From Paenibacillus sp. 32352 (GTDB taxonomy: Bacteria; Bacillota; Bacilli; Paenibacillales; NBRC-103111): DNA of 64,000 nt. The notes below the pieces were generated by a model. That model was not told where the DNA came from. It ran no database searches and saw only the letters and a program-made list of their open reading frames with translations. The position numbers and the translations under genes were made by a program. The stretch is taken from the NCBI RefSeq assembly GCF_002042965.1, contig NZ_MZNT01000003.1:372001-436000 (forward strand), read 5' to 3'. Below, piece by piece: positions 33,962 through 42,600 of the stretch (its first letter is position 1; every line of letters begins with the position of its first letter).

Positions 33962-35112
33962 GGCGTAGACTTGCCCGTTCTACTAGGAAAAAAAGTGCCG
34001 TTCCAACCGTAAGCATGGGTACGATAAAAGGCAGAAGGGAAGGTTTTCGCACGGGGTGGAGGCGAGGCTATCATCTTGGAAGAAGCGAAGCGATCCTGCA
34101 AGCCATTCAGGCGGCACAAGGAATTCAGCTGATTCGTGATCTTCATGTGCTGTTCGTGATAGAAGCTTACGAGGGCGGACAATTTCATGAGCCGATTAAT
34201 CAAGGAATCATCGGGGGCTTGCAGGCCCAGGTCCGGCAAGTATCCGTAGCTGCACCAATGGACAACATCGTCGAAGTAGCCAAACAGGTACAACCTGATT
34301 TGGTATTTGTTTTGAACGGCATTTTTGATCTACCAATAGAGCACATCGACGCCATTCGCATGATGGGGATCCGGACCTGCGTTTGGATTGCCGAAGATCC
34401 TTATTTTATTGATGTGACGCTGCAGAAAGCCCCTCATTTCGATTATGTTTTTACGCATGAACTGGGGGCTGTTCCTTATTACCAAACGGTTGGATGCCAG
34501 CAGGTTCATTATTTGCCTCTAGCGGTGAATGAGGCGATGTTTCGGCCGCAGCATGTGAATTTATCGTATAGCAAGGACATTTGCTTTATTGGGACTGCAT
34601 TTTGGAACCGGGTGCACTTCATCGATAAGGTTTCCACCTATTTGGCGAACAAGAAGACGTTCATTTCCGGCTTTTTGTGGGATCGTTTGAAAAGCTACCG
34701 CAGACTCCGCTCGAAAATCAGCCTGGAGCGATGCATGAGTATCCAGGACACCGCCGCTTATTACAATGCTTCCAAGATCGTCATCAATCTCCATCGTTCC
34801 CATGAAGACGACCAGCATAACTACAATTCCCAACGCATTCCCGCGCTGTCCATCAATCCCAGAACCTTCGACATATGTGCCTGTGGAGCCCTGCAGCTCA
34901 CGGACATCCGGCATGATTTAAGCTATTTCTATACGCCGGGCCAAGAGATTGTCACATATTCAAGTCCGGAAGAGCTGAAGGAGAAATGTGATTATTACTT
35001 GAAGCATGAGGAGGAACGCCGAGAGATTGCTCTGCGGGCCCTTCGAAAAACAATGAGCGAGCATACGTATAAACAAAGAATCTCCCGTTTGCTCAGCGTT
35101 ATCTATGGATAG
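33958..35112 (+). CDS. CgeB-like spore glycosyltransferase, copy 2
   Basis: 384 residues, ATG overlapping the previous stop. N-terminus is Arg/Lys-rich ('RRRLARSTRKKSA') and then carries 'GRREGFRTGWRRGYHLGR', the same tag as copy 1. Core motifs: 'VFVLNGIFDLP', 'TCVWIAEDPYFIDV', 'YVFTHELGAVPYYQ', 'DICFIGTAFWNRV', 'KIVINLHRSHED', 'INPRTFDICACGALQLTDIR', 'SEHTYKQRI'. The clear divergence from copies 1 and 3 in the middle part suggests different acceptors or positions in a glycan rather than recent duplication. Confidence 0.9.
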   Translation: MRRRLARSTRKKSAVPTVSMGTIKGRREGFRTGWRRGYHLGRSEAILQAIQAAQGIQLIRDLHVLFVIEAYEGGQFHEPINQGIIGGLQAQVRQVSVAAPMDNIVEVAKQVQPDLVFVLNGIFDLPIEHIDAIRMMGIRTCVWIAEDPYFIDVTLQKAPHFDYVFTHELGAVPYYQTVGCQQVHYLPLAVNEAMFRPQHVNLSYSKDICFIGTAFWNRVHFIDKVSTYLANKKTFISGFLWDRLKSYRRLRSKISLERCMSIQDTAAYYNASKIVINLHRSHEDDQHNYNSQRIPALSINPRTFDICACGALQLTDIRHDLSYFYTPGQEIVTYSSPEELKEKCDYYLKHEEERREIALRALRKTMSEHTYKQRISRLLSVIYG

Positions 35113-35160
35113 ACTACTGGACTGCTTGCTATCCCGTCACGAAGGTTAGGAGGATAACAA

Positions 35161-36282
35161 ATGACTGTCATACGAAAATTAACCCCGCAGCAGAGGCGGG
35201 GGAGATTACATGGAAGTAGGGCAGGCTACAAGCTTGGCTGGAACTACGGTCTCCGGCTGGGCCGCAATGAAGCGATAATTCGTTCCCATGTTCCGCTACA
35301 GACGGCGGTTCATGATCTTTCTGTGCTTTGTGTCACCTCAGGGATGGGGTTTCCTTTCTCTCCTATCGACTTGGCCGTGGTGAAGGCGCTGCAAAATCAA
35401 GTAAGGGAGCTTCATGTCTGTTCTCCCCAGGACGACCTTCTCCTGTTGACGGCCCAATGGAAGCCGCAGCTTGTGCTCGTCTTGCTCGGCATGAATGTAC
35501 CGCCGGAGATTATGCATTCGATTCGCAGCCAAGGAAGCAAAACGGCCATATGGTTTTCGGATGACCCCTATTATTCGGATATTACAAGATCAATGTCTAC
35601 GCATTACGATTATGTATTCACCAATGAGCTGAGCTGCGTAGAGTTTTACCGGATGCAGGGGTGCCCGATGGTGTTCCATTTGCCTCTAGCCGTCGATATG
35701 GCCGTTTTCCGTCCGCTAAGGGTTCATACCGGCTACTTTAGTGACGTTTGCTTTATCGGGAGCGCGTATTGGCATAGAGTGGGTTTCTTTGACCGCATCG
35801 CTCCTTACCTGGCCCGAAAGAATGTAAAGATTTTCGGATGGTGGTGGGAGCGTCTGGAGCATTATTCCAAGCTGTCCCACAGTATCCGCACGGAATGGCT
35901 GTCGCCCGAAGAAACGGCCCAATACTATAACGGAGCCAAAATTGTCATTAACCTTCACCGTTCCCCCGATGATGAGACCTTTAATAAGAACAGCTCCGGC
36001 GTCAAGGCGCTTTCGACCAACCCGCGCACCTTTGAAATTTGCGGCAGCGGGGCGTTTCAATTGACGGACGCCAGGCAGGATTTGGGCACCTTGTACGGAC
36101 CGGGCCAAGAATTGGCTACGTACGCCTCTGCTGAAGAGCTTGTACACAAAATTGAATATTATTTAAGCCATGAAGAGGAGAGAAATGAGCTGGCCCGCAG
36201 AGGGCTGCAAAGGACGCTGAGGGAGCATACTTTCGATCACCGAATTGCTGCCATGCTCGGTATGCTGGCTGCTAACCCCTGA
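35161..36282 (+). CDS. CgeB-like spore glycosyltransferase, copy 3
   Basis: 373 residues; ATG with TTAGGAGGATAACAA upstream. The N-terminal tag reads 'GSRAGYKLGWNYGLRLGR'. Core motifs parallel the other copies: 'KTAIWFSDDPYYSDI', 'YVFTNELSCVEFY', 'DVCFIGSAYWHRV', 'KIVINLHRSPDD', 'TNPRTFEICGSGAFQLTDAR', 'REHTFDHRI'. A conserved DDP/EDP-Y motif in the first Rossmann half of all three copies is probably a substrate contact. A strong terminator follows, so the three copies form the end of the rml-cgeB transcription unit. Confidence 0.9.
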   Translation: MTVIRKLTPQQRRGRLHGSRAGYKLGWNYGLRLGRNEAIIRSHVPLQTAVHDLSVLCVTSGMGFPFSPIDLAVVKALQNQVRELHVCSPQDDLLLLTAQWKPQLVLVLLGMNVPPEIMHSIRSQGSKTAIWFSDDPYYSDITRSMSTHYDYVFTNELSCVEFYRMQGCPMVFHLPLAVDMAVFRPLRVHTGYFSDVCFIGSAYWHRVGFFDRIAPYLARKNVKIFGWWWERLEHYSKLSHSIRTEWLSPEETAQYYNGAKIVINLHRSPDDETFNKNSSGVKALSTNPRTFEICGSGAFQLTDARQDLGTLYGPGQELATYASAEELVHKIEYYLSHEEERNELARRGLQRTLREHTFDHRIAAMLGMLAANP

Positions 36283-36321
36283 TTTCTCAAGCGAGGGCAA
36301 GCTGCAACGGGATTGGACCAC

Positions 36322-36346
36322 AAAGAGCCTGTTGTGCAGGCTCTTT
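36322..36346. terminator. Terminator between convergent genes
   Basis: A perfect 10-bp stem AAAGAGCCTG with TTGTG loop sits 40 bp after CgeB-like copy 3 and 20 bp from the stop of the minus-strand GT, serving one or both. Confidence 0.8.
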
Positions 36347-36365
36347 GATCTTTGCGGAAGATCGC

Positions 36366-37529
36366 TCAGGGGGTTCTCTTCTTAATTACAATAGCGCTAT
36401 GGAAAATAGACACATATTGCGCAGCAATGTCATCCCAGGAGGCGGCAGGATCGTTCATCCCTGCAACTGCAGATGCCTTGAACTCGTCATAATGCTCCGT
36501 AAGATGCTCCATCGCCTGTGCGATCGAATCCGGGGATTCCGGACGGAACCATACGACCTTAGCGCTTCGGTTCGCCAGATGCTCACGCATGACAGGAATA
36601 TCCGAGCATAGGACAGGCACTCCCATACTTAAGGCTTCCTCCACCGGGTAGCTGCCCCCTCCCTCAGACAGGCTCGGCATGATAAGAGCGTAAGCGTTTT
36701 TGATTAGAGGGACTACATAATCGTCGGGAACCATTCCAAGAGGGTATAATTCTTGGTTTATCTTAAGATCAAGCCGCTTGATCAAGGATACGATGGTTGG
36801 TAAATAGGCTATTTCAGGCCATGCCGGCGGAGTACTGCAGTATTGCTCCGTATTGTTGCCGGTCAACAGGAGCGGATGATCTTTTCGTTTGGAAAATTTA
36901 GCATAGGCCAAGAACAAATTGTAATGGTTTTTATGCGGTGATGTGTTGGCGGGACAAATAAAATAGCGGCTTGGCAGCGAACCCGATAAGATGCGGCTTG
37001 TCTCTTCGTTTTCAAAATATTGGGCAGGGGAAATGGCGTGTCGGACGACCGCTGCCCACCTGCATCTATCTCCAAAATGAGCGATGAGCCTGGATTTTAC
37101 ATGCTCGGATGAGACGACGATGCCATCGCAGTGGTCCAGCCAGCGCTTGGATGATTCCCAGTAGCTTCGAATATACGGCCCTGGTGTAAACGGCGGCACA
37201 TAATCCAGAATCGTCGTGTCATGATAGGTTACGACCGTAGGTTTATTCCAATCCCGGTACTCTGTACCATGGGGCCAAAAAACGTACACCAGATCGCAAT
37301 CGGTCAGGTAGGGATGGCCGGCCGGCAACGTTTCGGTGCCATCGTAATATACGACTTCCAGATTAGGATGCTGGGATCGGTTTATCGTATTTTGAAGTCC
37401 GCTGCGTGAATTGGCAATGAGTCTTACGCTTTGAACGTCGGGGTGGCGGGCAATTGCCGTAGCCAAGTTAACCAGCAGACGGCTCCCGCCTCCGATCGAA
37501 TGCGTAGAACTGTAAATGGTGAGTTTCAT
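36366..37529 (-). CDS. Glycosyltransferase family 4 (right bracket paralogue)
   Basis: 387 residues from ATG 37529, which has GAGGAGG 6 bp upstream; the upstream in-frame ATG at 37613 lies beyond both this site and the proposed promoter. It begins 'MKLTIYSSTHSIGGGSRLL' and shares with the gene at 14146 'VPPFTPGPYIRSYW'-type and 'SSEHVKSRLIAHFGDRC' segments, 'NTSPHKNHYNLF' and 'MPSLSEGGGSYPVEEAL'. The two paralogues stand at opposite ends of the island in opposite orientation. A well-formed sigma-K promoter precedes this copy, the best expression evidence in the island. Likely cytoplasmic retaining GT; acceptor unknown. Confidence 0.9.
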   Translation of the reverse strand: MKLTIYSSTHSIGGGSRLLVNLATAIARHPDVQSVRLIANSRSGLQNTINRSQHPNLEVVYYDGTETLPAGHPYLTDCDLVYVFWPHGTEYRDWNKPTVVTYHDTTILDYVPPFTPGPYIRSYWESSKRWLDHCDGIVVSSEHVKSRLIAHFGDRCRWAAVVRHAISPAQYFENEETSRILSGSLPSRYFICPANTSPHKNHYNLFLAYAKFSKRKDHPLLLTGNNTEQYCSTPPAWPEIAYLPTIVSLIKRLDLKINQELYPLGMVPDDYVVPLIKNAYALIMPSLSEGGGSYPVEEALSMGVPVLCSDIPVMREHLANRSAKVVWFRPESPDSIAQAMEHLTEHYDEFKASAVAGMNDPAASWDDIAAQYVSIFHSAIVIKKRTP

Positions 37530-37576
37530 TGACTGCCTCCTCAATTCAGATGCTTTCGCACATACTTCTTTTTTCA

Positions 37577-37604
37577 TACTATATGTGATCGGATTTTTAA
37601 TCGT
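37577..37604 (-). promoter_or_regulatory. Candidate sigma-K promoter for right-bracket GT
   Basis: On the minus strand AC (37603-37604) and CATATAGTA (37577-37585) are 17 bp apart, matching the known sigma-K pattern mACm-N16/17-CATAnnnTA. The expected transcript start is about 40 bp before the gene. Confidence 0.6.
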
Positions 37605-37715
37605 GTGTTCCATACACTATGCCCGAAAAAAATAAGGTGTCATGGGCAGGCTGTCATGAATAGGCTATTACTAATAGTGATTTGCCTATTCTTGTACTGG
37701 AATGGAGGAAGCAGG

Positions 37716-38168
37716 ATGATACCACAATCCCCCTCTGCCGATGATTATTCTTCTATGTCCGCCAAGCTGCAATATCGAGACTTGCGCCGGTTTATGTTCC
37801 AGCTGCAGTGGAGTGTCAATCATACGGCGGCATTGATCCGCGCTTATGCTGCTTTGGTCAAACTGGCCCCAACTGAAGAAGCAGCCTTGGAGCTGGAGCG
37901 AATGCTGACGGAAGAGAAGAGGCAATATAAGCTGCTTGAAGCATTATACATGGAATTAAAAGGGGAAGAGCCGTCGGTTCAACCGGAACGTTGTGCTTAT
38001 ACCACATACGAGGAGGGCTTGCAGCATGTAATCCGCTTGGAGAGGGAAGCCATCCGGCAGTACCGCGATACTTACCTGCTAACCCCGAGTCTTAGGGTGA
38101 GGGATTTATTCTTCTATGGGATGAGCGATAGTGCGGACCACCTGGTGGGACTTATTTTAATGAGATAG
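37716..38168 (+). CDS. Ferritin-like four-helix protein, unknown function
   Basis: 150 residues from ATG 37716 (GGAGG 7 bp upstream); an earlier in-frame start at 37605 lacks a site. After a short polar leader it is all helix: 'YRDLRRFMFQLQWSVNHTAALIRAYAALVKLA', 'EEAALELERMLTEEKRQYKLLEALYMEL', 'YEEGLQHVIRLEREAIRQYRD', 'VRDLFFYGMSDSADHLVGLIL'. Length and E-x2-x2-Y spacing recall the ferritin-like/CotF group of spore-associated proteins, but metal ligands are not obvious. A CATACACTA box (37611-37619) about 100 bp upstream fits a sigma-E -10. Fold is likely, role is not assigned. Confidence 0.65.
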   Translation: MIPQSPSADDYSSMSAKLQYRDLRRFMFQLQWSVNHTAALIRAYAALVKLAPTEEAALELERMLTEEKRQYKLLEALYMELKGEEPSVQPERCAYTTYEEGLQHVIRLEREAIRQYRDTYLLTPSLRVRDLFFYGMSDSADHLVGLILMR

Positions 38169-38199
38169 TCCGAAAGTCATGTTTTTATGCTGAGGGGTA

Positions 38200-38269
38200 T
38201 TGCAAAATCTGACAGGAATCTAGTATAATCGAACTGCATAGGAAAGTTTTGGAATTGATGTGGTATAAT
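38200..38269 (+). promoter_or_regulatory. Tandem sigma-A-type promoters for SLH gene
   Basis: TTGCAA (38200-38205) and TATAAT (38224-38229) are 18 bp apart. A second TATAAT at 38264-38269 has an extended -10 TGG before it but a poor -35. Both lead into the leader hairpin described next. Confidence 0.6.
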
Positions 38270-38288
38270 TTCATAATTGTTGGGTCGG

Positions 38289-38337
38289 AAGCACCGCCAT
38301 ACAGAGGGAGTATACCTATGTTTGGAGGTGCTTTTTT
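38289..38337 (+). promoter_or_regulatory. Terminator-like leader with 7-codon upstream ORF
   Basis: AAGCACCGCC (38289-38298) pairs GGAGGTGCTT (38324-38333) with one mismatch and runs into T6, an intrinsic-terminator shape placed before the SLH gene. A small ORF, ATG 38318 to TGA 38341 (MFGGAFL), has its own GAGGGAG site and is built into the 3' arm, so ribosomes there would melt the stem. This is the form of transcription attenuation. Confidence 0.5.
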
Positions 38338-38380
38338 ATGAGCTGATGCAGGACAACCTGAGAATAAGGAGCGTATTGAA

Positions 38381-39592
38381 ATGAAGAAAAAGATGATGGC
38401 AGCCGTTATTGCCGGAGCTTCATTATTATCTGTTATGGGAGGGATTAGTGCGGCTCCCCAATTTTCCGACGTAAACGGTCATTGGGGTAAGGATCAGATT
38501 GAATTTGCTTTAGCTGAAGGGTACGTTGACGGTTACCCGGATGGCACATTTCGTCCGGAACAAAATGTAACCCGAGCTGAATTCATGAAGCTGGTGATTG
38601 ATGCCCTGAAATTTAAAAAGCAGGATGGACCCGGTAAAGACTGGTATGCCCCTTATGTCACTTCAGCCGTTGCTAATGGAATCCATCTCGCCGACGAATT
38701 TCCCGCCGATCATATGAACGACCCGATCACAAGGGAAGAGATGGCCCGAATTGCTGTAAGGGCAACAGGTGAAGCCAATTACGACGTCAAGAAATGGATG
38801 TACCTAGCGACATCCAAAGGGATTATTAATGGCATGGATGACGCAGGGACTTTAGGTCCTGAGCAGCCAACAACTCGGGCTCAAGCGATCACGGTGATTC
38901 GAAGGATTATGAAGATTAGGGAAGGAGCGAGCCTGCCAAAGGATAAGTACGCCATTTCAGCTGCGGAGGTTTATTGGCATAAGACGAATGTGATTACGAT
39001 GCTGCCGCAGTATTTTAGTCATGCATATGTTAAAGGATATAGCTCATTTCGTGATGATTTATTAAGGTATGACGGGCCCAATGGCTTTGCTGAAGTTGAA
39101 AAATATATCGTTATCGATTTGGACGATTTAAATGACCCCAATAGGGGACTAATTCCTACAAATTTTAAGTGGCGTGCAAATTATAAGTCACAGCTTGATT
39201 TTCGTTCAGATATCCCAAGAAATAGTTATGCATTGCTATCCTTTAACCATATAATCGTCGATCTAGATGCTGCACAACCTTTCACTTTTACAAAACTACA
39301 GATTTCACCATTTTATAACGACGGCTCCGTCGATGAGTCGGGAAATTTAAGAGATATAACACTGTATTCCGCTTATGATGAAAAGTACAATACGCTTATG
39401 ACCGGCCTTGTTCGTTTAGAAAAAGGGAACACGGACTTGCGTTTTGTAACTGGACAACTTCTTCCCAAAGGGAAATTTGAAAAGCAATATCCGTATATAT
39501 CCATATATAGAATTGCTGCGAAAGATCTCGGCGAAAATATTGATAATGAAATTTATTTATCAAAAATTGACTATAACCTAAACTTGGAATAG
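38381..39592 (+). CDS. SLH-domain cell-surface protein
   Basis: 403 residues; ATG with AAGGAG 9 bp upstream. Signal peptide to about residue 24 ('GGISAAPQF'). Three N-terminal S-layer-homology repeats: 'FSDVNGHWGKDQIEFALAEG' with 'GYPDGTFRPEQNVTRAEF' (~28-75), a degenerate second (~87-130) and a third 'GIINGMDDAGTLGPEQPTTR' (~135-180). SLH repeats bind pyruvylated secondary cell-wall polymer, fixing the protein to the wall. The C-terminal ~220 residues are not recognised and are encoded by noticeably A+T-richer DNA. The gene is followed 9 bp later by a 2123-residue secreted protein, so the pair probably forms one surface complex with this as anchor. Confidence 0.88.
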   Translation: MKKKMMAAVIAGASLLSVMGGISAAPQFSDVNGHWGKDQIEFALAEGYVDGYPDGTFRPEQNVTRAEFMKLVIDALKFKKQDGPGKDWYAPYVTSAVANGIHLADEFPADHMNDPITREEMARIAVRATGEANYDVKKWMYLATSKGIINGMDDAGTLGPEQPTTRAQAITVIRRIMKIREGASLPKDKYAISAAEVYWHKTNVITMLPQYFSHAYVKGYSSFRDDLLRYDGPNGFAEVEKYIVIDLDDLNDPNRGLIPTNFKWRANYKSQLDFRSDIPRNSYALLSFNHIIVDLDAAQPFTFTKLQISPFYNDGSVDESGNLRDITLYSAYDEKYNTLMTGLVRLEKGNTDLRFVTGQLLPKGKFEKQYPYISIYRIAAKDLGENIDNEIYLSKIDYNLNLE

Positions 39593-39601
39593 GGGAAACA
39601 G

Positions 39602-42600
39602 TTGCGAAAAATAGCTATTTTGATTTTAATACTGTGGTCAATTCCAATCCTGATAAATCTTAACCCTACAAAAGCAGCAGATTTAACTAGACACGAGTTG
39701 GGAGAGGTTTACATTGATCCTAATGTTATTGCTTTGGACAACACACCGGGAAAAGATAAGTTTATATCAAAATATAGTACCCTCGATTACCCGGATTACA
39801 GGGTCGATTTACCGAATGTAGTAAAAGTTGAACTTGAAGATTTAACTGATAAAACAAAAACTAAAACAATGCCAAGTAAGGGAGGAAATAATTACGAACT
39901 TAAGCTGGAGGGCACAGCACTTGATGCTATCCGGACTGATGTAAAAATTCCACGTGGGTTTTACGAATGGTTTCGTGATCCTAACAAGGTCGTATGGATG
40001 TATGATTTCGATGGCAGACATCACCTAAGTACTCGCCCAAATAGTTATTTAGCACCCCCCAATGGGTATTGTAAGATTGCTTCAAGCCCCTATGATAAAG
40101 ATGTAACTAATCAAGTGGCACCTTGTAACGTAGCCAAAGACTATAGGGAAGGAACTTTGTGGACCAATACATTGATTATCCCTAGCCTCAACGTGACTAT
40201 CGATATTAAGGATGCAGACCAATTAAAATTCGATCAGGACTTTACTTTTGTAAATGGTGGAAACCTAAATCGTTCGAATATCAGTGATGAGATTAATACA
40301 AAAATAATCGATCCCAATACACTTCATTATCGATTCGATTATGAAGCTACATATAATGTCACAGTAGATGAAGTAAGGGAAGATGAAACAAATCCCGATG
40401 GAATGGTATTAAGGTGGTACAACGAATGGAGTATGAATATAACCGGTAAAGTATACCAATATTCCAAAATGAAAATCGTTGCCTACACCGACGATACACC
40501 GCCGCCAGATAATCCAGACTTATCAGTGACGGATCTGATTGCGAAAAATGTTTGTATCGCAGTAGGGCAGCCAGCGACATTCGAATATACCATAAAAAAT
40601 GCAGGTCCTGCCTTCACCAAGAATTTTAAAGTCAGTATCCGAGTAGACGGCGCGGAAATAAAGTCTGATTCTTATACTGGGCTAGGGTTCAACGAATCAA
40701 AATCAGCCACATTCAATTATACGTTTACTTCCGAAGTCCCCAAAACCATTACCGTCTTTGTCGATAGCGGTAAAGATATAGACGAAGGAGCTAAAGGGGA
40801 AGATAACAACACAGCTAGCCTAAACGTAGAACCCAAAGCCGCAGGTGCGTGTGATGTAACCCCACCAAAACCACCAGACCTAAAAATCACCGGTGACTTC
40901 ACGATCTCTCGGCCAACGATCTATTTCACGGAAGACAACAATATGTTTCCGGAAAACATTTCCGTAACCGGGGGGAACGGCTGCACTTACGTATCCCATC
41001 AGTTCAACTTCACGCAGGGAAGCGCAAGATATTATCCCTACGAGCAGCTAAGCCCGAAAGATAAATCCTACCGTTTCGCTTATGACTCGGGTATGGGGCA
41101 ATATGGCGGGGGCATTATGAAGGGGACTGTTTCGGTGAAGATGCAGATTCATACGTCTTGCGGCGTCACGGAAGAGGTCGGACCCAAAACGTTCGAAATC
41201 ATTACAGATCCTAACAATAAACCGCCTGTACTCGAAATTGCCTGGTATTCCGGTTCCACCGAAATTAAAGATCCTGTAGTGCTAGGGGCAACGGTGAGCG
41301 TAAAGGTGAAGAAAGAGGAAGATCCGGACCCGAACGATATAGTGACTCGAACATGGTACTTTAATGAAGGGGATAGCTGGATTCAGAGCTTGCCTTCAAC
41401 CTATAAATGGAAAGAGCCTCTCAATGCAAAAAGCTACAACAATATTGTTGCTAATGTACGCGGCTCTCATAAGGTCTGTGCGATTAGCCAGGATGATAAA
41501 GGCAACCTTTCCAACAAAGCATGTGCCTATCTGGATGTTATTGGACCGGAACCGGTTCCTGTCATTAGCGGGGCAACCAAAGTCAAAGTCAACCGGCCAA
41601 TGAACCCGTCGCTCGATGCGGATAAAAGTTATTCGCCAGCTGGTAGAGCAATTGACCATGCAAGAGACGAATGGAACGGCTCGGCCGTTTGGGATGACGG
41701 AACGACATCATCCTGGAGTGGGTATATTTCAAGCAACTCCTTTAATAAGCCGGGGAAAGTCACCGTGACTTTGGACGTTTTTGATAGCATAGGGTTGAAA
41801 TCCGTTGAACCGGATTACCATACCATTACCGTAACACCGGACGAGCCGCCGATCATTGAGTTTCAATATTTAAGCTCCATGATTCGCCAGCCTGTCAAAT
41901 TTAAAAATACTTCGTACTCTCCGGATGGGGATGGCATTGAAACCTACCGTGTGAGTTACGGCTATGATTGGAACAACAACAGGACCAGCAATGTGTACGA
42001 AACCTACGCATCCTACGATAACAACGAATTCACATTTAACCCGACAAGAGTAGGATTCTATTGCTTCCGAGTATATGCAAAAGAACCGGAGAGTTACGGG
42101 TTATCTGCATTTAAGGATTACTGGGTTGAAGTCATTAACGATAATCCGGAAGTCACGTTTACGGTCACCGGGGAAGCCAGCGAACCAAGTCCGATGAACG
42201 TAGCAGGATATCCAGCTAGTGAATTAGCAAGCGGCAGCTGGACAAATACGACATTAGACAAGCCTAGTATCTTTAATTCTTGGGCAACAGGACCTAATGG
42301 CTCTCTGATCAGTAGCCGCAGATATCCGGGAGACGGGCCATCGCTATTTTCATTGCCGTTAGGGGATGAAAATATCAAACTTAGAGGCAAGCCGATTAAT
42401 ATTCAAAATACCACGCTTCGAATAGAAGAAGCTACATTCATTGGTAACAACGAATTCATTCTAGGCGATCACTTAGTTTCGCCAAACCATGACCCGATCA
42501 AACTTAACTATACCTATGGGTTGTCTGGAAGATCGATCGGTTACTTTAACTGGTTAACGGATGAATTTATGCTAGTTGACACTTATGGGCCTCAATATGA

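Noticed and set aside
38289..38337. Known riboswitch class before the SLH gene
   Set aside because: Too short and without the conserved cores of c-di-GMP, SAM, TPP or preQ1 classes that I know; recorded as an attenuator-like hairpin instead.
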